From positions 2,356,001 to 2,420,000 of the forward strand of contig NZ_CP092364.2 in NCBI RefSeq assembly GCF_022370755.2: a DNA stretch of 64,000 bases, in the 5' to 3' direction. The stretch is from Mycolicibacterium goodii (GTDB lineage: Bacteria > Actinomycetota > Actinomycetes > Mycobacteriales > Mycobacteriaceae). Of the stretch, positions 51,426 through 59,278 are shown piece after piece. The position numbers were made by a program, and so were the translations under genes. Every line of letters starts with the position of its first letter. Positions within the stretch are counted from its first letter, which is position 1. Below the pieces are notes generated by a model. That model was given only the letters and a program-made list of their open reading frames with translations. It was not told where the DNA came from and did no database searches.

Positions 51426-52772
51426 GTGACCATACCCAAACAAGACCACCGGGAAAGCGCTGTCGTCGACCGGGACGTGTCCCGGGTGGCCGCCATCGCG
51501 GCCACCGCGGCGAGCATCGAGTACTACGACTTCTTCATCTACGGGTTGGCCGCCGCGCTGGTCTTCCCGACGGTCTTCTTCCCTGACATGAGCCCTGTCA
51601 CCGGAGTTCTGTTGTCGTTCGGCACCTTCGGGATCGGGTTCCTGGCCCGACCCTTGGGAGGTGTGGTGTTCGGCCACTTCGGTGACCTCATCGGCCGCAA
51701 GAAGACCTTGGTGATCGCACTGGTCGCCATGGGCGTTGCCTCGACCGCCATCGGGGCACTGCCGACGTACGCCTCCGTCGGCGTGATCGCGCCGATCGCG
51801 CTCACGGTGCTGCGGTTCGCCCAGGGCGTCGCCATCGGCGGGCAGATGGGGGGAGTGGTGCTGCTGGCGGTGGAGGCCGCACCGCTGCGCCGACGAGGGT
51901 TCTACGGCAGCTTCTCTTCGCTGGGCGCCCCCGGTGGGGTGCTGCTGGCCAACGTCGCCTTCCTTCTGCTCACAGCCTGTGTCTCCACCGAAGCGCTCAC
52001 CGAGTGGGCCTGGCGTGTGCCATTTCTGATGAGCCTCATCCTGGTTGGACTGGCCCTGTACATTCACGTCAAACTCGAAGACACACCGTCGTTCCGTCGG
52101 TTGCAAGAGCGTCGACAGTCCTCGGTGACCGCGGTCGCGAGTGCACCTACGCGCTCACCGGTCTGGACGGTGCTCCGGACCTACCCGGCTGAAGTGCTAC
52201 TCACCGCGGGCTGTTACATCGGCATCAACCTGACGTACTACCTGTACATCACGTTCGTGATCTCCTACGGCACCAGTACCCTCGGCCTGTCACAGAGCAC
52301 CATGCTGGCCGCTGTACTCATCGGATCCACCGCGCAGGTGCTGACTCTGCCGTTGGCCGGTGCGATGTCGGACCGAATCGGGCGCGCTCGCGTGTATCTC
52401 TGGGGCGCTTTCGGCTCGGCAGCGTTCGCCGTCCCGTTCTGGATGCTCATCCAGACGCAGCAGTTCTGGCTGATCACCATCGCGATGCTGATCGGCCTCG
52501 GCCTGCTTCACAGCCTGATGTACGGAGTCCAGCCGGCGTTCTTCGCCGAGACGTTCTCTACCGAAGTCCGGTACTCGGGGGTGTCGCTGGGGATCCAGAC
52601 AGGGGCCGTGATCGGGGGAGCATTCGCGCCGATGACCGCGACCGCGCTGCTGTCGGGCTTCGGTTGGCCCAGTGTGGCTGCGTACATGATGGTGGGCTGT
52701 CTCCTCACGGGCGCCTCGGTCTGGCTTCTGGCCCGGCGCAACAGCACTCGTACCCAGGAGGTGACCGGGTGA
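51426..52772 (+). CDS. MHS-family MFS transporter
   Basis: This 448-aa twelve-helix symporter starts at GTG 51426. It has SIEYYDFFIYGLAAALVFPT, GFLARPLGGVVFGHFGDLIG with GDLIGRK, QGVAIGGQMGGVVLLAVEAA and a later GAMSDRIGRARVY. It sits in the alcohol/aldehyde dehydrogenase operon, 51 bp after the aldehyde dehydrogenase, and overlaps the next gene (TGATG). It probably imports the pathway substrate. It is the third MHS transporter in this window. Confidence 0.92.
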   Translation: MTIPKQDHRESAVVDRDVSRVAAIAATAASIEYYDFFIYGLAAALVFPTVFFPDMSPVTGVLLSFGTFGIGFLARPLGGVVFGHFGDLIGRKKTLVIALVAMGVASTAIGALPTYASVGVIAPIALTVLRFAQGVAIGGQMGGVVLLAVEAAPLRRRGFYGSFSSLGAPGGVLLANVAFLLLTACVSTEALTEWAWRVPFLMSLILVGLALYIHVKLEDTPSFRRLQERRQSSVTAVASAPTRSPVWTVLRTYPAEVLLTAGCYIGINLTYYLYITFVISYGTSTLGLSQSTMLAAVLIGSTAQVLTLPLAGAMSDRIGRARVYLWGAFGSAAFAVPFWMLIQTQQFWLITIAMLIGLGLLHSLMYGVQPAFFAETFSTEVRYSGVSLGIQTGAVIGGAFAPMTATALLSGFGWPSVAAYMMVGCLLTGASVWLLARRNSTRTQEVTG

Positions 52773-53242
52773 TGACCACGTCGCAACAGCATGTGGGCTC
52801 CGAGTCGGACAACGCAGCCGCGATCCGAGCCTTCATATCACGCTGGGTCACCGTAGGATGGCATCTCGAGCGCGGTGAGAAGTTCGACTTCCGCCGCCTC
52901 CTCGAGTCCTACTACGATTGGGATTCCGCTGACGTCCTGCTCCACGACAACGCGGATCCCGACCGCACACTCAGTCGCTCGGCTGCGGAGTACGCGACCA
53001 TCTGGGACACCACACTGACAAAGCTCGTGACGCTGGACAACACCGTGATCGACGGCCCATACGTCACCGTGTCGGGTGATCTTGCCGTGGCGGACGTCTG
53101 TTTTCGCAGTCGCTTCGAGTTCGACAACGGTGACGTCGACGTCGTACCCACCCGGTCAACGCTGGCGTTGCGTCGAAGAGGTGAGCACTGGCTCATCTTC
53201 CGCGAACATGGATCGGCACTGAGTCCGGCAAACGGGAAGTGA
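52772..53242 (+). CDS. SnoaL-like/NTF2-fold protein
   Basis: This 156-aa protein starts at ATG 52772, overlapping the transporter stop. NTF2-type pattern: helix AAIRAFISRWVTVGWHLERG, strand-rich second half (YVTVSGDLAVADVCFRSRFE, RSTLALRRRGEHWLIFREHG). The region DWDSADVLLHDN may form part of a pocket. Members bind or isomerise small ligands. Its place between transporter and NmrA-like genes suggests a pathway role, but the reaction is not known. Confidence 0.8.
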   Translation: MTTSQQHVGSESDNAAAIRAFISRWVTVGWHLERGEKFDFRRLLESYYDWDSADVLLHDNADPDRTLSRSAAEYATIWDTTLTKLVTLDNTVIDGPYVTVSGDLAVADVCFRSRFEFDNGDVDVVPTRSTLALRRRGEHWLIFREHGSALSPANGK

Positions 53243-53252
53243 GAGAAGAGAT

Positions 53253-54197
53253 ATGACCACACCACAGTCATCACGCCACACGGAGATACTCGTCATCGGT
53301 GCCGGCGAACTCGGCGGAAGCGTCATCACCGCGCTGACACGACGGAACGATGCCCCAGAGGTGGCGGTGTTGCTGCGCCCGTCCGACTCACCCCGGCACG
53401 CCCGTCTGCGCGACGAGCTCGGTGCCCAGGGCGTCAAGATCGAAGAGGCAGACGTGGCAACCGCGCCGGTGTCCGAGCTCGCGACGGTCTTCGGTCGATA
53501 TGACACCGTGGTGAGCTGCATCGGGTTCGCGGCAGGTCCGGGAACGCAACGGAAGCTCGCCGAAGCGGCGCTGCAGGCTCGGGTTTCGCGATACTTCCCG
53601 TGGCAGTTCGGTGTCGACTATGACGCGATCGGGCGCGGCAGTCCGCAGGACCTGTTCGACGAGCAACTCGACGTCCGGGACATGCTCCGCGCCCAGAACA
53701 CCACCGAGTGGGTGATCGTGTCGACGGGCATGTTCACCAGCTTCCTTTTCGAGCCGGATTTCGGCGTCGTCGACCTCGCCTCGAACACCGTCAACGCACT
53801 CGGCAGTTGGGACACCGAGGTAACCGTCACCACCCCTGAGGACATCGGTGTTCTCACTGCGGAGATCATCCAGACCCGGCCGCGCATCGCAAACCACGTC
53901 GTCTACGTCGCCGGTGACACGATCTCCTATCGCGAACTTGCCGACATCGTCGGACGCGTCAGGGGAGTGCCGGTGAGCCGCCATGAATGGACCGTTGCGC
54001 ATCTGCTCGAGGACCTCAAACGGCACCCCGACGACGGCCTGCGGAAGTACCGGGCGGCGTTTGCGCTGGGGAAGGGCGTCGCATGGCCGAAAGTCGGTAC
54101 ATTCAACGACACCCGTGGTATCCCCACCACAACCGCCGAGGAATGGGCGCGCGCCAACCTCGCCCCCGGCTCCGGTCGTACCTCGCCCGGCCGATAG
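53253..54197 (+). CDS. NmrA/isoflavone reductase-like NAD(P)-binding protein
   Basis: This 314-aa atypical SDR starts MTTPQSSRHTEILVIGAGEL, with the N-terminal nucleotide motif IGAGELGGSVI. DTVVSCIGFAAGPGTQRKLA follows, then the family stretch RYFPWQFGVDYDAIGRG and TEWVIVSTGMFTSFLFEPD. The fold matches phenylcoumaran/isoflavone reductases and NmrA-type redox sensors, which lack the classical YxxxK pair. It is the last gene of the plus-strand operon, 10 bp after the SnoaL-like gene. Confidence 0.85.
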   Translation: MTTPQSSRHTEILVIGAGELGGSVITALTRRNDAPEVAVLLRPSDSPRHARLRDELGAQGVKIEEADVATAPVSELATVFGRYDTVVSCIGFAAGPGTQRKLAEAALQARVSRYFPWQFGVDYDAIGRGSPQDLFDEQLDVRDMLRAQNTTEWVIVSTGMFTSFLFEPDFGVVDLASNTVNALGSWDTEVTVTTPEDIGVLTAEIIQTRPRIANHVVYVAGDTISYRELADIVGRVRGVPVSRHEWTVAHLLEDLKRHPDDGLRKYRAAFALGKGVAWPKVGTFNDTRGIPTTTAEEWARANLAPGSGRTSPGR

Positions 54198-54291
54198 CGA
54201 AGGGCGGCGTGGTGGACAGCATTGATGGTGGGCGTCGAATGCGGGGTGCCGTATCGGTCCGAACGGCGGGCCGTAGGCGGACAATGGCTCT

Positions 54292-54438
54292 ATGTCCACT
54301 GCGTTCTGGATCGTCATTGCGGTGCTCGCCGTCGGTACCGTCGCCGGTGGGTTGTTGAGGATGCGCGCCTGGTTGCAGAGGCCCGTACCGCCCGAGGTGA
54401 TCGAGGCCGCGCACCGTGACGACGACAAAGACGACTGA
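54292..54438 (+). CDS. Small single-pass membrane protein (48 aa)
   Basis: This frame, shorter than usual annotation limits, starts MSTAFWIVIAVLAVGTVAGG, a clear transmembrane helix with its N-terminus at the very start, followed by RMRAWLQRPVPPEVIEAAHR and an acidic tail ending DDDKDD. The hydrophobic-then-basic-then-acidic layout is typical of small mycobacterial membrane proteins. The ribosome site is not strong. Function unknown. Confidence 0.55.
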   Translation: MSTAFWIVIAVLAVGTVAGGLLRMRAWLQRPVPPEVIEAAHRDDDKDD

Positions 54439-54481
54439 CGATCAGGGATCCGCCCACCGTCATGCGCCGCCCACGAGCGAT

Positions 54482-54910
54482 CTACGTTCGGGTGAGTGCG
54501 AGCACCGGGATGGTGCGAATGCCGGCGACTTTCTTCTCGTAATCGGCGAAGCCGGGGTAGCGCCGTGCTTGTTCGCTGTAGATGCGGTCACGGGACTCGC
54601 CCGTGACTTCGGTGACGCTGACGGTGTAGGTTTCGGTTCCCACTTCGATCTGTGCCGTGCCCGCGGCCGTGAGGTTGTAGTACCAGGCCGGGTTGGACGG
54701 CGCGCCCGCCTTGGAGGCGAAGACGTAGATGGTGTTGGGGTTGTTGTCGTCGGGCAGGTACATCATGGGCGTGACAGTCGGCTTGCCGGTCTTGCGGCCG
54801 ACATGATGGACCAACACCATGGGGGCACCTTCGAAGTTCCCGCCCACCCGGCCCTCATTGGCGCGGAATTCCTTGATTATCTGGGTGTTCCAATCGTCAG
54901 GTGCGCTCAT
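54482..54910 (-). CDS. Ddn-like deazaflavin (F420)-dependent nitroreductase-family protein
   Basis: This 142-aa split-barrel protein of the Ddn/Rv3547 family reduces substrates with F420H2. Landmarks are MSAPDDWNTQIIKEFRANEG, MVLVHHVGRKTGKPTVTPMM and a YVFASKAGAPSNPAWYYNLT segment, then EVTGESRDRIYSEQARRYPG at the C-terminal part. Convergent with the 48-aa membrane protein (stop 54438). Confidence 0.9.
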   Translation of the reverse strand: MSAPDDWNTQIIKEFRANEGRVGGNFEGAPMVLVHHVGRKTGKPTVTPMMYLPDDNNPNTIYVFASKAGAPSNPAWYYNLTAAGTAQIEVGTETYTVSVTEVTGESRDRIYSEQARRYPGFADYEKKVAGIRTIPVLALTRT

Positions 54911-55171
54911 CCCGGGTCCTCCGTCTCGTGTTTGTCGCTTGTGTCGAGGTCATAGACATGGTGCCAGGCCGCGCAAGTGGGCCTCCAGCGTTCGTGGTGG
55001 CCGCTTCAAGACAGCTCCTGGATCGACGAGACGCTGCGTTGCGACAACCAGCATCCTGTTACCGGTCCGAATTTGCGGCAACGAACTCCGGCGCCGGAAC
55101 TGCCGGATATGCTCGGCGCGAAGGCGCGGTACGGGCAGTAGCGACGCCTGTCGACGATGGAGGTTTGCATC

Positions 55172-56332
55172 ATGCGAGCCGCACGTACACTCGCCTCGTT
55201 GCTTCTCGCGGCGCTGACGCTCACCGCCGCACCAACCGTCGCCGCGCAGCCGCCCGAGCTGGCTGTCGCACTGGACCGTGTGATCGAGGCGCGGCTCGCG
55301 CAGATGGGTGCTCCCGGTGCGATCGTGAGCCTGTCGATACCTGACGAGATCGATTACACGAAAGCGTTCGGGGTTGGTGATGCCGCGACGGGCGTGCCCA
55401 TGCTGGTGGACGATCACCACCGAATCGGCAGCGTCACAAAGACCTTCACTGGAACCGCGATCCTGCAGCTCGTCGAGCAGGGACGAATTCGGTTGAGCGA
55501 TCCGGTCTCTCGGTATGTCGAGGGAGTTCCGTCCGGTGATGAGATCACACTCGACATGCTCGGCCGGATGCGGAGCGGGCTGGCCGATTACACGGAGACC
55601 GGTGATTTCATCGAACGGCTGTACCGGGAATCCCCGACTGGACCCGACGCATTCGCCGTGACGCCGCGTGAGCTGGTCGAGTCCGCGTTCACACAACCAC
55701 TGAAGTTCACACCAGGAAGCCGCTACGAGTACTCCAACACCAACACCGTGCTGCTCGGCATGGTGGTCGAGAAGGTGTCCGGCATCCCGCTCGGACAGTA
55801 CCTGCAGGACAATATCTTCGGTCCGTTGAGTTTGGATCACACTTTTTATCCCGTCAACGGTTGGCTGCCAGGCCCCTTCGGGCACGGGTACAACAAGGCG
55901 CCGAACGACGCGATCGTCGACACCGCTTTGTGGAACCCCTCATGGGCCGACGCGGCGGGGAAAGTCGTCTCGAACGTGCACGACATGCGTACGTGGGCGC
56001 AGGCACTGGGCAGCGGCGCTTTACTGCGGCCGGAGACACAGGCCGAGCGGATCGGCGACGGATGGTCGGTGGTGCCTGGAGTCGACTACTCGTTCGGGAT
56101 CTTCAATGTTCACGGCTGGCGCGGGCACAATGGCGACATCCCGGGCTACGCGACGGTCGCGGTCTACCTTCCGGAGCGAGGCGCCACGCTGGTCGTATTC
56201 GTCAACTCCGATGTCCCCGAGCCTCATTCAGCAGGGCAGATCGCTTATGCCGTGACCGAGCTCGTGACACCCGACAACGTCTATGAGCTCGGCCCGCAAC
56301 CGCCGCAGCTGCTCGAACCGTCCGACGGCTGA
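55172..56332 (+). CDS. Secreted serine hydrolase, beta-lactamase/D-Ala-D-Ala carboxypeptidase family
   Basis: This 386-aa protein has a Sec signal peptide (MRAARTLASLLLAALTLTAA, cleavage near AQP). The catalytic SxxK is RIGSVTKTFTG with Ser near residue 91, the YxN motif is RYEYSNTNTVLLG, and the third motif is HNGDIPGY (HxG), as in class C beta-lactamase relatives and D-aminopeptidases. GGAGG precedes the ATG at 55172. It could hydrolyse peptidoglycan, D-amino acid amides, esters or beta-lactams. A lone gene, divergent from the Ddn-like gene. Confidence 0.9.
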   Translation: MRAARTLASLLLAALTLTAAPTVAAQPPELAVALDRVIEARLAQMGAPGAIVSLSIPDEIDYTKAFGVGDAATGVPMLVDDHHRIGSVTKTFTGTAILQLVEQGRIRLSDPVSRYVEGVPSGDEITLDMLGRMRSGLADYTETGDFIERLYRESPTGPDAFAVTPRELVESAFTQPLKFTPGSRYEYSNTNTVLLGMVVEKVSGIPLGQYLQDNIFGPLSLDHTFYPVNGWLPGPFGHGYNKAPNDAIVDTALWNPSWADAAGKVVSNVHDMRTWAQALGSGALLRPETQAERIGDGWSVVPGVDYSFGIFNVHGWRGHNGDIPGYATVAVYLPERGATLVVFVNSDVPEPHSAGQIAYAVTELVTPDNVYELGPQPPQLLEPSDG

Positions 56333-56810
56333 CACTCTCGGAGCCATCACCGTTCGATCCACTCCACCGGGTCGTACAGAGAACGTGTACAAACGCCGCT
56401 ATCGCCTTCTCAGCAAATACTCAGCGGATGATCGGCAACCCTGCCCGACGTGGTCTCCCGGTGGCTTATCCGGACGGCTTTTGCCTTGGCGCGATTGTTG
56501 CAATACAGTGCACGGCTAACGCCAACAGCACTGTTGCACCAGCCTGAGTGACGCCGATCACAGCACGGCAAACGGGGTGTCGATTGCGACTTGTGCGGCG
56601 TGCCAGTGGTCCGCAACCTAGTGCGTCACCACGTCTACATAACACAACAGCAAAGTTTCGCTGGCGCGTACGTGGTCGTTTCGGTGCACAGTCGCCGCAC
56701 CGACCGGTGCGTGGTCACACCCTGCTCACTGCCGAGAGCGGGGTGAGGGGGGCGGCGCCGTGGTCCAGCACACGGATCCACAAGTTCAAACCTCACAGGA
56801 GAGAGCAAGA
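56333..56810. other. 478-bp non-coding region upstream of the lysozyme-like gene
   Basis: No supported gene on either strand. It contains an inverted repeat GTACA-N7-TGTAC at 56374-56390 and possible stem-forming stretches further on. The length and place before a secreted cell-wall enzyme gene recall the riboswitch-bearing leaders of mycobacterial resuscitation factors, but I cannot find the conserved c-di-AMP (ydaO) riboswitch core. The region directly before the gene has AGGAGAG (56797-56803). Confidence 0.4.
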
Positions 56811-57491
56811 ATGCCGGGAGCCCACCGACTGGTCGACCCGTTCGCAAAACAGAAACTGATGAAGAAGATCGTCACCAGTGCCCTCGTGGCGACCGGCGTC
56901 GGCGGTGCGGCCCTGGTTTGTCCGCCGGCACACCGACCGGCATCGGTCGCGGTTGAGCAACGGCCCCCGATCGACGCGGTCGCCAGTGCGGCCGTGGATA
57001 CCACTCCTGCACCGGTAGTCACCCCCGCTCCGGTCGCGGTGACCAAAGACTCGAACGCGGAGGCCATCGTCAAGGCCATCGTGAGCCAAGGGCAGGCGCA
57101 CGGGCTGAGCGACGACCAGATCAAGACCGTCATCGCCACTGCGAAAATAGAGTCCAGTTTCCGCCCCACCGTGTCCGGCGGTGTGCAGGCGTACGGTGGC
57201 AAAGGCACCCGGGCCGATGAGGTCATCGGCCTGTTCCAGGAGAAGGCCAGCTTCGGCAGCGTCGAAGAGCGTCAAGACCCCGCCAAGGCGATCGACCGGT
57301 TCATCGCCAGGTTCACCGACGCGTTCAGGCGCTACGGCACCAACGACAGCGTGCTGGCCGCCACACTTGCGCAGAACCCGCAGCTGCGCAAACATCATGG
57401 CGGGATCGGCACGCACTACTACAACACGGTCAAGGCGGCGATGAGCACGGCCGCCGATTTGTACCGACAGGCCACTGGCGCCACCATGTGA
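56811..57491 (+). CDS. Secreted lysozyme-like/transglycosylase-family protein
   Basis: This 226-aa protein starts MPGAHRLVDPFAKQKLMKKI with AGGAGAG upstream; a MKK start at 56859 would leave a cleaner signal sequence. A hydrophobic stretch TSALVATGVGGAALVC follows, then a Pro/Val/Ala-rich linker (APVVTPAPVAVT) and a helical lysozyme-like domain: IVSQGQAHGLSDDQIKTVIA, AKIESSFRPTVSGGVQAYGG (Glu as likely catalytic residue), then VIGLFQEKASFGS. The IESSFRP and GLFQ elements match SLT/goose-lysozyme-like folds. It probably acts on peptidoglycan outside the cell. Confidence 0.78.
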   Translation: MPGAHRLVDPFAKQKLMKKIVTSALVATGVGGAALVCPPAHRPASVAVEQRPPIDAVASAAVDTTPAPVVTPAPVAVTKDSNAEAIVKAIVSQGQAHGLSDDQIKTVIATAKIESSFRPTVSGGVQAYGGKGTRADEVIGLFQEKASFGSVEERQDPAKAIDRFIARFTDAFRRYGTNDSVLAATLAQNPQLRKHHGGIGTHYYNTVKAAMSTAADLYRQATGATM

Positions 57492-57546
57492 CCGTCGCGC
57501 GGCGCTGGAACTCGAGGTAGCCGCTTCGAGGTCCACGCGCGCGTAT

Positions 57547-58125
57547 TCAGTCGAGCGGCGTGTCGAAAATCGCCGTGAAGATCGATTCGAGAATCGTCTC
57601 GAGCTGGTGGGCGCTGCTTCTGGTCAGCGCCCGCGTGCCGATCACCTGACGCATCAGCAGCACGCCGCTCATCACTGCCAGTGCGACATCGCTGCGCAGT
57701 TGGCGACCCGGTTCCGTCAGTTGACCGGACAGTCGCCGGCCGGCATGACGCGCGAGGCCTCCTCGCACGATGCGCACCGCGGCCGGATTCGACACCGAGC
57801 GCAGCATGATCAGGAAGGCTGCGACCGATTCGACACCCGGGGCGCTGTGTGCGGCCATCGCTGCGGCGATATCGTGCGCCAAGTCGTCAGAATCTTCGAT
57901 GATGAACACCGGCGTCGCGAAGGACGTTTCGACGGCTTCGGCGAAAAGTTGCTCTTTGGAGCCGAAATACCGGTTCACCAGCATGGCGGTGACCCCCGCG
58001 TCCGCGGCGATCTCCCTGACCCCGACGCCGTCGTATCCGGCACGCGCGAAATGCCGAATCGCCGACTGCAGGATGGCCTCACGAGTGGCGGCCGCGTTGC
58101 GCGACCGAGGGCGGTCAGAAGTCAT
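57547..58125 (-). CDS. TetR-family transcriptional regulator
   Basis: This 192-aa regulator has a helix-turn-helix at about residues 14-60 (AILQSAIRHFARAGYDGVGV, REIAADAGVTAMLVNRYFGS) and a helical ligand domain with RRLSGQLTEPGRQLRSDVAL. It is divergent from the SDR remnant and the SDR/hydrolase operon. Two operator-like sites of the form TMTAC-N4-GTAGA lie between, so it probably represses itself and the downstream operon. Confidence 0.9.
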   Translation of the reverse strand: MTSDRPRSRNAAATREAILQSAIRHFARAGYDGVGVREIAADAGVTAMLVNRYFGSKEQLFAEAVETSFATPVFIIEDSDDLAHDIAAAMAAHSAPGVESVAAFLIMLRSVSNPAAVRIVRGGLARHAGRRLSGQLTEPGRQLRSDVALAVMSGVLLMRQVIGTRALTRSSAHQLETILESIFTAIFDTPLD

Positions 58126-58155
58126 AGCTCACGGTAGGGAATAGAACCCGTGAAG

Positions 58156-58194
58156 TCTACGTCTGTAGATTCAAGGTATGTATACAGCTGTAGA
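58156..58194. promoter_or_regulatory. Two TMTAC-N4-GTAGA sites in the TetR divergent promoter
   Basis: TCTAC-GTCT-GTAGA (58156-58169) is a perfect 5-bp inverted repeat. TATAC-AGCT-GTAGA (58181-58194) has one mismatch and contains the palindrome TACAGCTGTA. The sites are 25 bp apart, ending 12 bp before the remnant's ATG at 58207. They are likely TetR operators. Confidence 0.6.
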
Positions 58195-58206
58195 TTTGGA
58201 GCCGTC

Positions 58207-58380
58207 ATGGACATGGGTTTGTCGGGCAAGTTGGCGCTGGTGACCGGATCGAGTTCGGGGCTCGGGCGCGCGATCGTCGAGTCGCTGGCCGCGGTCGTCT
58301 TCCCCGCCAGCATCCACAGCGGATACGTCAGCGGAGCAGATCTCCGTGTCGACGGCGGAGCTATCCGCAGCGTCGCATGA
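58207..58380 (+). pseudogene. Internally deleted short-chain dehydrogenase (57-aa remnant)
   Basis: The frame reads MDMGLSGKLALVTGSSSGLG, the standard SDR start with TGSSSGLG, then jumps within a few residues (RAIVESLAAVVFPAS) to a typical C-terminal SDR end, GYVSGADLRVDGGAIRSVA. The middle ~180 residues, including NNAG and the catalytic YxxxK, are missing, while the reading frame is kept. It looks like an in-frame deletion of an originally ~240-residue dehydrogenase and cannot be enzymatically active. It lies between the TetR operators and an intact SDR. Confidence 0.8.
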
Positions 58381-58408
58381 ACAACACCACCGAAGGGAAA
58401 TCACAGCC

Positions 58409-59278
58409 ATGTCGAAAGTCATTCTGATATCGGGCGCTTCGCGCGGCTTGGGTCGGGCCATCACCGAAGCCGCCCTCGCCGCGGGCCACTGCGTGGTCGC
58501 CGGGGTCCGGTCGGCCACGGCGCTGAGCGACCTCACGTCCCGCGAACCCGACCGGCTCGCCGTCATCGAACTCGACGTGACCAACGACGAGCAGGCTCGA
58601 GCCGCGGTCGCCACCGCCGTCGAGCGCTTCGGCCGACTCGACGTTCTGGTCAACAACGCCGGCTACGCCAATATGAGCGCGATCGAGGACGTCGACATCG
58701 ACGACTTCCGCGCGCAAATCGAGACGAACTTCTTTGGCGTGGTGCGTCTGACCCGGGCAGCGTTGCCGGTGATGCGCGGTCAGCGCGCCGGCCACATCGT
58801 CCAGATTTCCTCCGTCGGCGGGCGGCTCGTCCGTCCAGGCCTCGCCGCCTACCAGTCGGCCAAATGGGCGGTGACGGGATTCTCCGGCGTGCTCGCCGAG
58901 GAGGTCGCTCCGCTGGGTATCAAGGTGACGGTGCTGGAACCCGGCGGCATGCGCACCGACTGGGCAGGCTCGTCCATGCGGATCGCCCCGGTGCGCGACG
59001 AGTACGCGGCGACCGTCGGGGCCGCCGCGTCGCTCAGCAACCCGAACGTGCTGGGCGCCAGTGACCCGGCGAAAGTGGCCGGCCTCCTGTTGGAGGTGAT
59101 CGGGATGGCGGAGCCGCCGTCGCGACTTCTCGTCGGTCCAGACGCCTACCGGTACGCCACCGCGGCGGGGCGTGACCTGCTCGCGGCCGACGAGAGGTGG
59201 CAAGCTCTCAGTGTGTCCACCGCTGCCGACGACGTCTCGCCAACTCAACTCGATCCACTCGGATTGTCCTCCCGATGA
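58409..59278 (+). CDS. Short-chain dehydrogenase/reductase
   Basis: This 289-aa classical SDR starts MSKVILISGASRGLGRAITE, with the nucleotide motif SGASRGLG. LDVLVNNAGYANMSAIEDVD follows, then VQISSVGGRLVRPGLAAYQS and AKWAVTG, giving catalytic Tyr and Lys as YxSAK. The C-terminus carries EPGGMRTDWAGSSM, similar to the SDR at 22923. GAAGGGA precedes ATG 58409. It overlaps the following hydrolase gene by 4 bp (ATGA), so they are coupled. Probably under the TetR repressor. Confidence 0.92.
   Translation: MSKVILISGASRGLGRAITEAALAAGHCVVAGVRSATALSDLTSREPDRLAVIELDVTNDEQARAAVATAVERFGRLDVLVNNAGYANMSAIEDVDIDDFRAQIETNFFGVVRLTRAALPVMRGQRAGHIVQISSVGGRLVRPGLAAYQSAKWAVTGFSGVLAEEVAPLGIKVTVLEPGGMRTDWAGSSMRIAPVRDEYAATVGAAASLSNPNVLGASDPAKVAGLLLEVIGMAEPPSRLLVGPDAYRYATAAGRDLLAADERWQALSVSTAADDVSPTQLDPLGLSSR

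Noticed and set aside
56333..56810. c-di-AMP (ydaO) riboswitch before the lysozyme-like gene.
   Set aside because: The leader length and context fit, but the conserved core could not be recognised. A covariance-model search (Infernal with RF00379) would decide.
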